In this document: positions 53,086 through 61,568 of the stretch, piece after piece | Layout: each line of letters starts with the position of its first letter | Numbering within the stretch: the stretch's first letter is position 1 | Notes under the pieces: generated by a model | Told to the model about the DNA's origin: nothing | What the model saw: only the letters and a program-made list of their open reading frames with translations | Database searches by the model: none | Program-made: the position numbers and the translations under genes | Assembly (NCBI GenBank): GCA_913058295.1 | Contig: CAJXRD010000001.1 | Location: 1-64,000 of the forward strand | Direction of reading: 5' to 3' | DNA length: 64,000 bases | DNA from: an uncultured Flavobacteriales bacterium | Lineage (GTDB): Bacteria > Bacteroidota > Bacteroidia > Flavobacteriales > Flavobacteriaceae

Positions 53086-56000
53086 TGTTTTTTTTAAAAT
53101 ATTCTTGAACCTTTTGTTTATATTCTTGTTGCAAAGGTAATGCCTCCCTATTTAATATTTCGGTAGTGTTAAAATATTTTTTTATCTCCTCTGGATTATT
53201 AGTAGAAGGCGTTTCAAAGTTTGAAAAGTTGGTTTTAGATTCCCTTTTCATTTCTTGTCCTTGCTCAAAAGTTGCTTTATCTAATTTTAAAAGTTCATGT
53301 TTTAAGTTTAGCATTTTTTCTAAGGTTTGTTCATTAAAACCCTTGTCTAGCAATTGCTGTTCAATTTCTTCCATTTGCTGCAGTAAATTATTTGCGTCTC
53401 CTTTATTGCCCAATTGACGAAGTTTGTTTTCTAGTTGTTGGCGAAGCATTTGTTGTTGTTTGTAGATTTCATAAAGCTCTCCGTTCATTTGTTCTCCTAG
53501 ACTTTCAGACTCACCCCCTTCTTTATCTCCTTTACCATTCTTTCCGTTTTTTCCTGAGCCTTCACCATCCCCTTGACCATCGCCATCCCCTTCTCCTTCT
53601 CCTTCTCCTTGACCCTCTCCTTCACCTTCGCCTTCGCCCTCTTCGCCTTTGCCTTTTTTCTTTCCCTTTTTTACTCCTTCCCCCATTTTCTCATTTAGGC
53701 TTTCTTGTTTTTCTATAATATCTGGTAATTGAAACCCTTTTCCTTTTCCTTCTCCCTCTCCTTTTCCTTTTCCCTTACCTTTTCCACTCCCATTTCCAGA
53801 ACCAGGCATATTCATCTGACTTTGCATGTTGCTTAAAACATCACTTAAAAGAATTGCCAACTCATTTGCTCCTGTAATGGTATATTGCTGACTCGAAATT
53901 CCTTGACCAAACTTATTATCTGCAAACCGCTCTAAACTTTTATCTAGGTTGAAAAGTACATTGGTTAGTGATTTGTTAATTACTCCTCCTATCATGGGTT
54001 GTCTTAGAGAAAGTGCAAAAATACTATCGTCAATATGCTCAAAGTTTTGCTTTAAATCGTTTTGTACAATTAACTTTTTACCGAATAGTGGATTTCCATA
54101 ATCAATAGTATTAAAGTCTTCCATTAAATCTTCTTGTTCGAAAGAAAACACCACTAAATTATCTACGATTTGTCGTAACATTTCTAAATCTTCATCTAAA
54201 GATTCCATCTGCCCAGCTTTCATTTGCATTTGCATTTGCTGGCTCATTTTTTTCATTTTTTGAGCTGCCTTTTTTTGATTTTTTGATGCGCCAGGTTTGT
54301 TTTCTTGTTCTAGCTTATCGGTAGCTTTTTCTTGTTCTTCCTGAACCTCTTCCTCCTCTTTTTTATCATCTGGAATGTCCATGGGTTCTTTTAGTTCTTC
54401 ATTCTCTTTTTGTAGCTCTTCCTTTTCTTTTTTATATTCATCAAACTTCTCGTTAATTTCTTCTTGCTTTTCTTTAGTGTTTTCGTCCTCAGGAGCTTCT
54501 GCTAATTTTTCTTGTTCTTCAGCAAGTTTTTCAAGTTCCTCTGCAAGTTTTTCAGCCTTTTTAGTTACATAATACCGCTTAGTTAGCTCTACTAATTGTT
54601 CTAGGTTTTTCTCTTGGTTTTTATTTTGTTTTGCTAATTTTTCCAGTTTTTCGGTAAGCTCTTCTTTCTCAATTTTATCTTGTAACTTTTCTAACTCCTC
54701 CAGTAATTTCTCGTTTTCTTTTAATTGCTCTTCATTTTCTTTAAACCGCTCTTCAAGCTTTTCTTTAAAAGGATCCTCTTCTTCGTTTTCTGGTTGAAAA
54801 TTTTCTAAATTCTCTTTCAATTCTTTAGAGAAATTTTTCATCATTTCTTCCTGCTGCTGCTGTTTCTTTATAAAATTTTCTAATTTCTTTTTATCATTCC
54901 AATTCAACTCCTCCTTTTCTTTTTGATTTTTAGAGAGCTCTTCTAGTTTTTTATCTTGCTCTTTCATGTTCTCCAGAGACTTGTCCAACCCTTTAATTGT
55001 ATTTTCTTGGTGTTGAAGCTGTTCCATTTCAATCTCATCTTTCGTGAGTTTTCTAAAGGAATAAATCGCTGATTTACTAGATTTAAAATTATGTAATGCA
55101 TCGTTATCGAAAACCTCAAAATAATATTCATAAGAGACCCCATCCTTTAATTCAATTTTTCCAGGAAATCCATAAACAAATTGATCAAAATTAGATGCAT
55201 TTAAGCGCAATGAAGCGCTTTGCTTTAGGCTTTCTTCTCCGGAAGGAAAATACACCAATTGTAATTTTGTAAGCCCGTAATCGTCCGAAACGTTTCCTAA
55301 AAAATATACTTTCTGACTACTTGTACTATCTTGTTTGGACTGCACACTAATCTCTGGATATTCATCCCGAATAACGCCAAGCGTAAAGGATAAATTTTCG
55401 TAATCTTTTAGCTCTTTATTGGAGGTTGTAATTGCATAATCTAGCTTGCGAAACACCCTTTTATCAAATAAAAACTCTTCTTTTTCAGAAGTAAATAGAT
55501 AGCTGCTATCTTTTGTTTTTAAAGCAACCTCATCGGTGTTTTTTGTGTTCATTTTCCAATAAACCCTTGTGCCTTCAGGAATAATGGCATTTCCTGTACT
55601 ATTCAGTGTTTCATCTTTTTTACCAGTATAGGAAGGGTAATCCAAAGCCATTTCAAAGGTTACCAATGCTGGGGTTTTAATAACGTCTAAGGTGTAGCTT
55701 TGAGAGGTAACCGTATTTGCCTTTAAGTTAAAATTGATTGGTTCTTCAAGGTTTAAAAAGGTAAATTCAAAAAATCCCGGTGATGTGGAAATTAAGTAAT
55801 ACGTTTCATTATTATAACTAATACTTGCGTTTTCTGGAACAATCTCTCCTTGAGTTTTTATTTTTAGCGTAAAGCTTTTGTTTTCTAAACCTCTTAAAGA
55901 ATTATTGGTAAGGATAAACGAAAATGGAGCAGGTGGTTCATAAGCGGTGTCGTAATTAACAACCCGTTTATAGCTTTTTGAAAAAATATCTTTATCCCCT

Positions 56001-56506
56001 AAAGCGCTAAACAATAAAAATATGATAACAGGTATCGCTGCATACTTTAAATACTTGCTGTTTTTATTAAAGTTAACTGCGTGTTTAAAAGGAATGGGTT
56101 GCAGGTCTGATGACTTTTGATCGATACTCGCTAAAAGTAATTCCGATTCACGTTGGTTCTGATTTAACTGAATTACATTTAAAAGCTTATCGCTTACTTC
56201 GGGAAAATGGTTTCCTATTAATTTAGAAGCTTCTTCATGACTTATTCCCTTTTGTAAATTAAATATCTTTAATAAAGGATAAGCAATAAAGCGGAGAAAT
56301 AATCCAGTTTCGACCAAAACAAAGGACCAAAACAATAAGGTTCTTCCTGTAGAACCTAGCCATAAATAATGTTCTACCAATAAAGTGACCAAAAGATATA
56401 GGAGCCCTATGGCGAAAAAAAGAATTGCTCCTTTTATCAATTCGCTTATATAGTACTTTTTAATAAATTGTTCCAGTTTTTGCTGGATGATGGAAAAGCT
56501 ACTCAT
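53078..56506 (-). CDS. Large DUF4175-type membrane protein with coiled coils and GEGEG tail repeats
   Basis: A 1142-residue protein. Two or three membrane helices lie in the first 170 residues (about 22-44, 52-74 and 151-168); a beta-rich outside part follows (about 170-500) with the domain pattern of the DUF4175 family. Residues about 500-740 are almost pure Lys/Glu/Leu coiled coil, and about 880-1000 contain GKGKGKGEGEGKGKG-type low-complexity runs. No enzyme motif is visible. It is an envelope protein of unknown role and overlaps ybeY. Confidence 0.8.
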   Translation of the reverse strand: MSSFSIIQQKLEQFIKKYYISELIKGAILFFAIGLLYLLVTLLVEHYLWLGSTGRTLLFWSFVLVETGLFLRFIAYPLLKIFNLQKGISHEEASKLIGNHFPEVSDKLLNVIQLNQNQRESELLLASIDQKSSDLQPIPFKHAVNFNKNSKYLKYAAIPVIIFLLFSALGDKDIFSKSYKRVVNYDTAYEPPAPFSFILTNNSLRGLENKSFTLKIKTQGEIVPENASISYNNETYYLISTSPGFFEFTFLNLEEPINFNLKANTVTSQSYTLDVIKTPALVTFEMALDYPSYTGKKDETLNSTGNAIIPEGTRVYWKMNTKNTDEVALKTKDSSYLFTSEKEEFLFDKRVFRKLDYAITTSNKELKDYENLSFTLGVIRDEYPEISVQSKQDSTSSQKVYFLGNVSDDYGLTKLQLVYFPSGEESLKQSASLRLNASNFDQFVYGFPGKIELKDGVSYEYYFEVFDNDALHNFKSSKSAIYSFRKLTKDEIEMEQLQHQENTIKGLDKSLENMKEQDKKLEELSKNQKEKEELNWNDKKKLENFIKKQQQQEEMMKNFSKELKENLENFQPENEEEDPFKEKLEERFKENEEQLKENEKLLEELEKLQDKIEKEELTEKLEKLAKQNKNQEKNLEQLVELTKRYYVTKKAEKLAEELEKLAEEQEKLAEAPEDENTKEKQEEINEKFDEYKKEKEELQKENEELKEPMDIPDDKKEEEEVQEEQEKATDKLEQENKPGASKNQKKAAQKMKKMSQQMQMQMKAGQMESLDEDLEMLRQIVDNLVVFSFEQEDLMEDFNTIDYGNPLFGKKLIVQNDLKQNFEHIDDSIFALSLRQPMIGGVINKSLTNVLFNLDKSLERFADNKFGQGISSQQYTITGANELAILLSDVLSNMQSQMNMPGSGNGSGKGKGKGKGEGEGKGKGFQLPDIIEKQESLNEKMGEGVKKGKKKGKGEEGEGEGEGEGQGEGEGEGDGDGQGDGEGSGKNGKNGKGDKEGGESESLGEQMNGELYEIYKQQQMLRQQLENKLRQLGNKGDANNLLQQMEEIEQQLLDKGFNEQTLEKMLNLKHELLKLDKATFEQGQEMKRESKTNFSNFETPSTNNPEEIKKYFNTTEILNREALPLQQEYKQKVQEYFKKNND

Positions 56507-56613
56507 GTTCTTATGAAATCCTATGAATTATATACCGAAAATACTATAATCTTTTTTAAAAACCTGTTAATGTTTTTGTAACAATAATAATGCTAGAGAA
56601 TGAAAAGTGTATT

Positions 56614-58146
56614 TTATTTAATTATTAGTTTTTTCACCAACTGTCGGCTGTTTGTTGAAATAACAACGGTATAAACACCCTTAGCTAAATAACTAACATC
56701 AATATTGGCATTACTTTCTCCTGTAAATTCTTTAAAATAACTCTGTTTTCCTAAACTAGTAAAAATTGTTATTGCCTCTAAGCCTTCTGCTTCTATTGTT
56801 ATATCCCTATTGGATGGGTTGGGGTATAAAAAGGCCGTATTATTAAATTCATTGTCATTAATTCCTAAATCTGGGGAGAGTTTTACTATCCAATAATCAC
56901 CATGACCATGGTTTTCTGTAACATCTCCATCTGTAGAACTTGTAGAGCCGGCTACAATATAGCCTCCATTGTTAGTTTGTTGAACTGAATAGGCAATTTC
57001 AAAGTCACTACCTCCTAGTGATTTTTCCCATTGTATATTTCCGCCCACATCTAGTTTTACAAGCCAATAATCAGAATCACCGTGATTACCTGAAATATCG
57101 CCGTTATTCGAAGAGCTTAATCCTGTCACTACATAACCACCATCTATGGTCTGTTGAATGGAAGTAGCAACATCTTTTTCGCTGCCGCCAAGGGATTTTT
57201 CCCATTGAATTGTACCTGTTGTATTTAGTTTTACTATCCAATAATCGGCATCTCCTTTATTTTCAGAGACATCGCCATCACTCGATTTGCTTTCACCGGC
57301 AACTATATATCCTCCATCGGAAACTTGTTGAATTGAACTTGCCCTATCAGAGTTGCTTCCTCCTAGAGATTTTTCCCACTGTAAAGACCCTACTGTGTTA
57401 AGTTTTACTATCCAAAAATCATAATCACCATGGTTTCCCGAAACATCACCATCATTTGAATTGCTAGTTCCTGCAATAATATACCCCCCTTCATTTGTTT
57501 GTTGGATCGATAGGGCTGTTTCAAAACTACTCCCTCCAAGGGATTTTTGCCATTGTAGGGTTCCAGTATTATTAAGCTTTGCTATCCAAAAGTCAATATT
57601 TCCATGATTTCCTGTAACATCTCCATCGTTTGAGTAACTTGAACCTGATATAATATATCCCCCATCGGTTGTTTGTTCTATTGAGTAAGCAGAATCATAA
57701 TCACTTCCTCCTAGGGATTTTTGCCATTGTATTTCCCCTTCAGTATTAAGTTTTACAATCCAATAATCAGCATCTCCATGATTTCCAGTTACATCACCGT
57801 CATTAGAATAACTTTGTCCTGAAACAATAAAACCTCCATCTATAGTTTGATGAATGGAACTAGCTTTTTCACCATTGCTTCCTCCTAGGGATTTTTGCCA
57901 GGTTATTGTTCCGGATTCAGACATTTTTACTATCCAATAATCTTCACCCCCATGATTTCCAGAAACATCACCATCGTTTGATATGCTTTTTCCTGAAATG
58001 ATATATTCTCCATCTGATGTTTGTTTTATAGAAAATGCAATATCAACGTAACTTCCCCCCAATGATTTTTGCCATTCTATATCTGGTTGTGAAAAACACA
58101 ATAAAGATGTAGTTAAAAAAAAGAATAATATGATTTTGAACTTCAT
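56614..58146 (-). CDS. T9SS-sorted protein with seven 58-residue repeats
   Basis: A 510-residue protein: signal peptide MKFKIILFFFLTTSLLCFSQ, seven tandem repeats (about residues 25-430), each opening W(Q/E)KSLGGS and carrying SNDGDVSGNHGDxDYWIVKL, and a T9SS C-terminal domain starting FLYPNPSN and ending KKLIIK. The D-G-D-V and N-H-G-D runs look suited to calcium or sugar contacts, and seven repeats would suit a propeller fold, but this is inference. It should be exported to the surface by type IX secretion. Function unknown. Confidence 0.9.
   Translation of the reverse strand: MKFKIILFFFLTTSLLCFSQPDIEWQKSLGGSYVDIAFSIKQTSDGEYIISGKSISNDGDVSGNHGGEDYWIVKMSESGTITWQKSLGGSNGEKASSIHQTIDGGFIVSGQSYSNDGDVTGNHGDADYWIVKLNTEGEIQWQKSLGGSDYDSAYSIEQTTDGGYIISGSSYSNDGDVTGNHGNIDFWIAKLNNTGTLQWQKSLGGSSFETALSIQQTNEGGYIIAGTSNSNDGDVSGNHGDYDFWIVKLNTVGSLQWEKSLGGSNSDRASSIQQVSDGGYIVAGESKSSDGDVSENKGDADYWIVKLNTTGTIQWEKSLGGSEKDVATSIQQTIDGGYVVTGLSSSNNGDISGNHGDSDYWLVKLDVGGNIQWEKSLGGSDFEIAYSVQQTNNGGYIVAGSTSSTDGDVTENHGHGDYWIVKLSPDLGINDNEFNNTAFLYPNPSNRDITIEAEGLEAITIFTSLGKQSYFKEFTGESNANIDVSYLAKGVYTVVISTNSRQLVKKLIIK
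56857..58074 (-). repeat. Seven tandem repeats of exactly 174 bp
   Basis: The GATTTTT(G/C)CCA block of each unit starts at 57019, 57193, 57367, 57541, 57715, 57889 and 58063, a constant 174-bp step (58 codons) without any insertion or deletion. Confidence 0.88.
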
Positions 58147-58234
58147 TTTTGGTTAGTTTAATGGTTATATAAAATAATAGTAAAGATATGTTTTTAAGTA
58201 AAGATTCGCTATACTTTTTTATCAAGCGAAACAC

Positions 58235-58242
58235 TATCTTTG
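58235..58242 (+). promoter_or_regulatory. TATCTTTG -7 box upstream of gltX
   Basis: Exact TAnnTTTG match 26 bp before the gltX ATG, between divergent genes. Confidence 0.6.
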
Positions 58243-58267
58243 CGCCCTAATTAAAGTATAATTTTTC

Positions 58268-59779
58268 ATGTCACAAAAAGTTAGAGTTCGTTTTGCACCT
58301 AGTCCAACAGGGCCATTACATATTGGAGGAGTAAGAACCGCCTTATTTAATTATTTATTTGCAAAAAAACACGGAGGAGATTTTGTGTTGCGTATAGAAG
58401 ATACCGACCAAACTCGTTATGTGGAAGGTGCTGAAAATTATATCGTAGAAGCTTTAAATTGGCTAAACATCCCATTTGATGAAGGTGTTGGCAAAGAAGG
58501 TAAATTTGCTCCTTATCGCCAGAGTGAGCGTAAAGAGATTTATAAGCAATATGCTGAGCAATTAATCGCTTCAGGAAATGCTTATTATGCTTTTGATACT
58601 TCAGAAGAATTAAATGTTTTACGAAAAGAATATGAAGCTGATAAAAAGACATTTATATATAATTGGCATAATCGCAAAAGTTTAAACAATTCATTGGCGC
58701 TTTCTTCTGAAGAGGTAAATGCTAAAATTGAAGCTGGCGAAAATTATGTAATCCGTTTTAAAACACCTATCAACGAAACTCTTCAGTTAAAAGATCTTAT
58801 AAGAGGGGATGTTCAAATAGACACCAATGTTCTGGATGATAAAGTTTTGTTTAAAAGTGATGGGATGCCTACTTATCATTTAGCGAATATTGTAGATGAC
58901 CATCTTATGGAAATCAGCCATGTTATTCGTGGGGAAGAATGGTTGCCATCTATGGCTTTACATATTTTATTATACCGTTCCTTAGGGTGGGACGCTCCAG
59001 GTTTTGCACATTTACCTTTGATTATGAAGCCAGTGGGTAAAGGGAAGTTAAGTAAGCGAGATGGAGATAAAATGGGCTTTCCCGTATTTCCAATAGTATG
59101 GAAAACAGCAGGTGATGAAACTTTTTCAGGGTATAGAGAAGATGGTTATTTACCAGAAGCAGTGATTAATATGTTGGCTTTATTGGGTTGGAACCCTGGT
59201 ACGGAACAAGAAATATTTAGCTTAGAGGAATTAATTGAAGCATTCGATTTAAGTAGGGTTAACAAAGCGGGGGCAAAATTTGACCCTGATAAAACCAAAT
59301 GGTTTCAAAATCATTATTTACAAGAACAATCCAATGAAGAGTTGGCTATCTCTTTTTTAGAAATACTTGATGAGAAAAAAACAGTAACTAGTCTTGATCT
59401 AACAAAAATCGTTTCCTTGTTAAAAGAACGCGCCACTTTTGCATCGGACTTATGGGAATTGGGTGATTTCTTTTTTATTGCTCCTGAAACTTATAATGAA
59501 AAAGCTTCCAAGAAAGCTTTTAAAGAAGACACTCCTGAAATTCTTAGAAATGTAGTAACACTTTTAAAAGAAACAAATGTGTTTTCTTCTGAAGAAATTT
59601 CAGAAAAGATAAAAGGTTGGGTTACCTCACAAGAAATGGGCTTTGGAAAAGTTATGATGCCACTTCGACTTGCATTAGTTGGTGAAATGAAGGGGCCAGA
59701 TGTGTTTGATATCGCTTCTATTTTAGGAAAGGAAGAAGCCGTTTCTAGAATTGAAAAAGCAATAGTATATATGAGCTAG
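58268..59779 (+). CDS. gltX: Glutamyl-tRNA synthetase
   Basis: A 503-residue class I synthetase: RFAPSPTGPLHIGGVRTALF (HIGG form of HIGH), RIEDTDQTR, the KMSKS equivalent KGKLSKRDGDKMG near residue 265, and a C-terminal anticodon-binding region. The middle insert VFPIVWKTAGDETFSGYRED near 277 is, as far as I recall, typical of Bacteroidetes. It charges tRNA-Glu in the cytoplasm and is a single-gene unit. Confidence 0.98.
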   Translation: MSQKVRVRFAPSPTGPLHIGGVRTALFNYLFAKKHGGDFVLRIEDTDQTRYVEGAENYIVEALNWLNIPFDEGVGKEGKFAPYRQSERKEIYKQYAEQLIASGNAYYAFDTSEELNVLRKEYEADKKTFIYNWHNRKSLNNSLALSSEEVNAKIEAGENYVIRFKTPINETLQLKDLIRGDVQIDTNVLDDKVLFKSDGMPTYHLANIVDDHLMEISHVIRGEEWLPSMALHILLYRSLGWDAPGFAHLPLIMKPVGKGKLSKRDGDKMGFPVFPIVWKTAGDETFSGYREDGYLPEAVINMLALLGWNPGTEQEIFSLEELIEAFDLSRVNKAGAKFDPDKTKWFQNHYLQEQSNEELAISFLEILDEKKTVTSLDLTKIVSLLKERATFASDLWELGDFFFIAPETYNEKASKKAFKEDTPEILRNVVTLLKETNVFSSEEISEKIKGWVTSQEMGFGKVMMPLRLALVGEMKGPDVFDIASILGKEEAVSRIEKAIVYMS

Positions 59780-59797
59780 AAAAAGCCTATTGTCTTT

Positions 59798-60460
59798 CTA
59801 AAAATAAAATACCAAAGCAAAGATTATATTGTTACTATTGCCTTTAAAATTTGTGTTTTCTAGATCTTTATCGTTTAGTTTTCCCAACATATTGGTAGCG
59901 CCATATTGATATTGAACACTTGCTCTTAAACTTTCAAGTCCACCAGATATTCCTCCGGCAACTAAAAAACTAACAGGCGAAATGTCTTCTATATCAGTAG
60001 CTCTTAATGAATCGTATCCATCCAAAATATAATCTTCATATCTTTCAGAATCTACTTTCATTTTACCATTAACATTTAAAACGGGTCCAAACTCTAAGCT
60101 TAAATGGTGTTTTATTATATTATAACTTCCTAGAAAATTTATTTGAACCGTCGGTATTGTATATCCAATATATTGAGTGTCTGTAAATGAAATTGGGTTT
60201 CTTCCTAAAACTTCAACACTAGTACTAAGGAAATTAAGTCCGTAAATTAAATCAAAGTTATTTCTAAAAGCACCGCGAGTTGTAAACCCAAGCATAAACC
60301 CCCCCGATTGTTTGGTGGTTAAGTCAGATGTTGATATGTCGAAAAGCGTATATCCAGCTGTAATTCCAAGTCGATTATAATGATCAAAATTTCGTTGAGA
60401 AAAGGCTTGTTGGACAAATAAAAGCGAAAAGGTAACAAAAATAATTTTTTTAAGACTCAT
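59798..60460 (-). CDS. Outer-membrane beta-barrel protein (PorT-like)
   Basis: A 220-residue protein with signal peptide MSLKKIIFVTFSLLFVQQAFS and a mature part made of alternating hydrophobic/polar strands (GITAGYTLF, GGFMLGFTTRGAF, SYNIIKHHLSLEFGPVLN, and a final NNIIFALVFYF ending in Phe, as outer-membrane barrels do). The size and layout fit small eight-strand barrels of the PorT/OMP_b-brl type; which one is uncertain. Confidence 0.8.
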   Translation of the reverse strand: MSLKKIIFVTFSLLFVQQAFSQRNFDHYNRLGITAGYTLFDISTSDLTTKQSGGFMLGFTTRGAFRNNFDLIYGLNFLSTSVEVLGRNPISFTDTQYIGYTIPTVQINFLGSYNIIKHHLSLEFGPVLNVNGKMKVDSERYEDYILDGYDSLRATDIEDISPVSFLVAGGISGGLESLRASVQYQYGATNMLGKLNDKDLENTNFKGNSNNIIFALVFYF

Positions 60461-60545
60461 ATATAAAGTAGGTTATTAAGGCAACTAAAATAGCTTTATT
60501 TTCGTATCTTCAACAATGTAATAAAAAAATAAAATTGTAAATATT

Positions 60546-61526
60546 ATGACTAATTTAATTGGCCTACCCATCCTTATTGTTTTAGGGTTGTTTTTATTGT
60601 TTCAAGTATTCTTTATAGTAAAGCAACAAACTGCTGCTATTGTTGAGAATTTTGGAAAGTATTCTAGTATTCGAACTTCGGGTTTGCAATTAAAAATTCC
60701 AATTGTACAGCGGATTGCAGGAAGAATAAACTTAAAGATTCAGCAACTGGATGTAATGGTAGAAACGAAAACGAAAGACGACGTTTTTGTAAAGCTTAAA
60801 ATATCCGTTCAGTTTCAGGTAATAAGAGAAAACGTTTACGATGCTTTTTACAAGTTACAAAGCCCACATGACCAAATTACATCCTATGTGTTTGATGTGG
60901 TTCGTGCTGAAGTACCTAAAATGAGGTTAGATGATGTTTTTGAAAGAAAAGATAATATTGCTATTGCGGTAAAACGAGAATTAAACGAAGCCATGATTAA
61001 TTATGGTTATGATATAATAAAAACTCTAGTAACCGATATAGATCCAGATGTTCAGGTTAAAGAAGCAATGAATCGTATTAATGCTGCAGAACGTGAAAAA
61101 GTAGCTGCAGAATATGAAGCAGAAGCAGAACGTATTAAAATTGTTGCTAAGGCTCGAGCAGAAGCTGAAAGTAAGCGCTTACAAGGACAGGGAATTGCAG
61201 ACCAACGACGTGAAATTGCTAGAGGATTAGAGGAGAGTGTAGATGTATTAAATAATGTGGGGATTAATTCTCAAGAAGCGTCCGCATTAATTGTGGTAAC
61301 ACAACATTATGATACTTTACAGTCCTTAGGTGAAAAAACCAATTCTAATTTAATACTAATGCCTAATAATCCGCAAACGGGTTCTAATATGTTGAATGAA
61401 ATGATAACTTCATTTGCCGCAAGTAATCTTTTAGGAGAAGAAATGAAAAAAGAAAATGAAGCGAAGGGTATTACTAATAAAAAAAGAAAGCCTAAATCCC
61501 CACCTCGAGAAGATTTTGAATATTAA
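60546..61526 (+). CDS. SPFH/Band 7 domain protein
   Basis: A 326-residue protein with an N-terminal membrane helix (about 4-24), a Band 7/SPFH domain (about 25-210; FFIVKQQTAAIVENFGKYSSI and IVQRIAGRINLKIQQLDVMV) and a charged helix rich in Ala/Glu/Arg (about 185-235). The C-terminal tail is short and basic. The family covers HflK/HflC, stomatin and membrane-scaffold proteins. A shared terminator follows. Confidence 0.92.
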   Translation: MTNLIGLPILIVLGLFLLFQVFFIVKQQTAAIVENFGKYSSIRTSGLQLKIPIVQRIAGRINLKIQQLDVMVETKTKDDVFVKLKISVQFQVIRENVYDAFYKLQSPHDQITSYVFDVVRAEVPKMRLDDVFERKDNIAIAVKRELNEAMINYGYDIIKTLVTDIDPDVQVKEAMNRINAAEREKVAAEYEAEAERIKIVAKARAEAESKRLQGQGIADQRREIARGLEESVDVLNNVGINSQEASALIVVTQHYDTLQSLGEKTNSNLILMPNNPQTGSNMLNEMITSFAASNLLGEEMKKENEAKGITNKKRKPKSPPREDFEY

Positions 61527-61533
61527 TAGAATT

Positions 61534-61566
61534 AAAAAAGGATGTTTTAAAAAACATCCTTTTTTA
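61534..61566. terminator. Bidirectional terminator between the SPFH gene and glnS
   Basis: A stem AAAAAGGATGTTTT with AAAACATCCTTTTT has A and T tracts on its two sides and lies in the 42-bp gap between the stop codons of the two convergent genes. Confidence 0.9.
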
Positions 61567-61568
61567 GT

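Noticed and set aside
53392-53718. Plus-strand open frames opposite the DUF4175-type gene, rich in Leu and Ser.
   Set aside because: They arise from the complement of Glu/Lys/Gly-rich codons and have no start context or known features.
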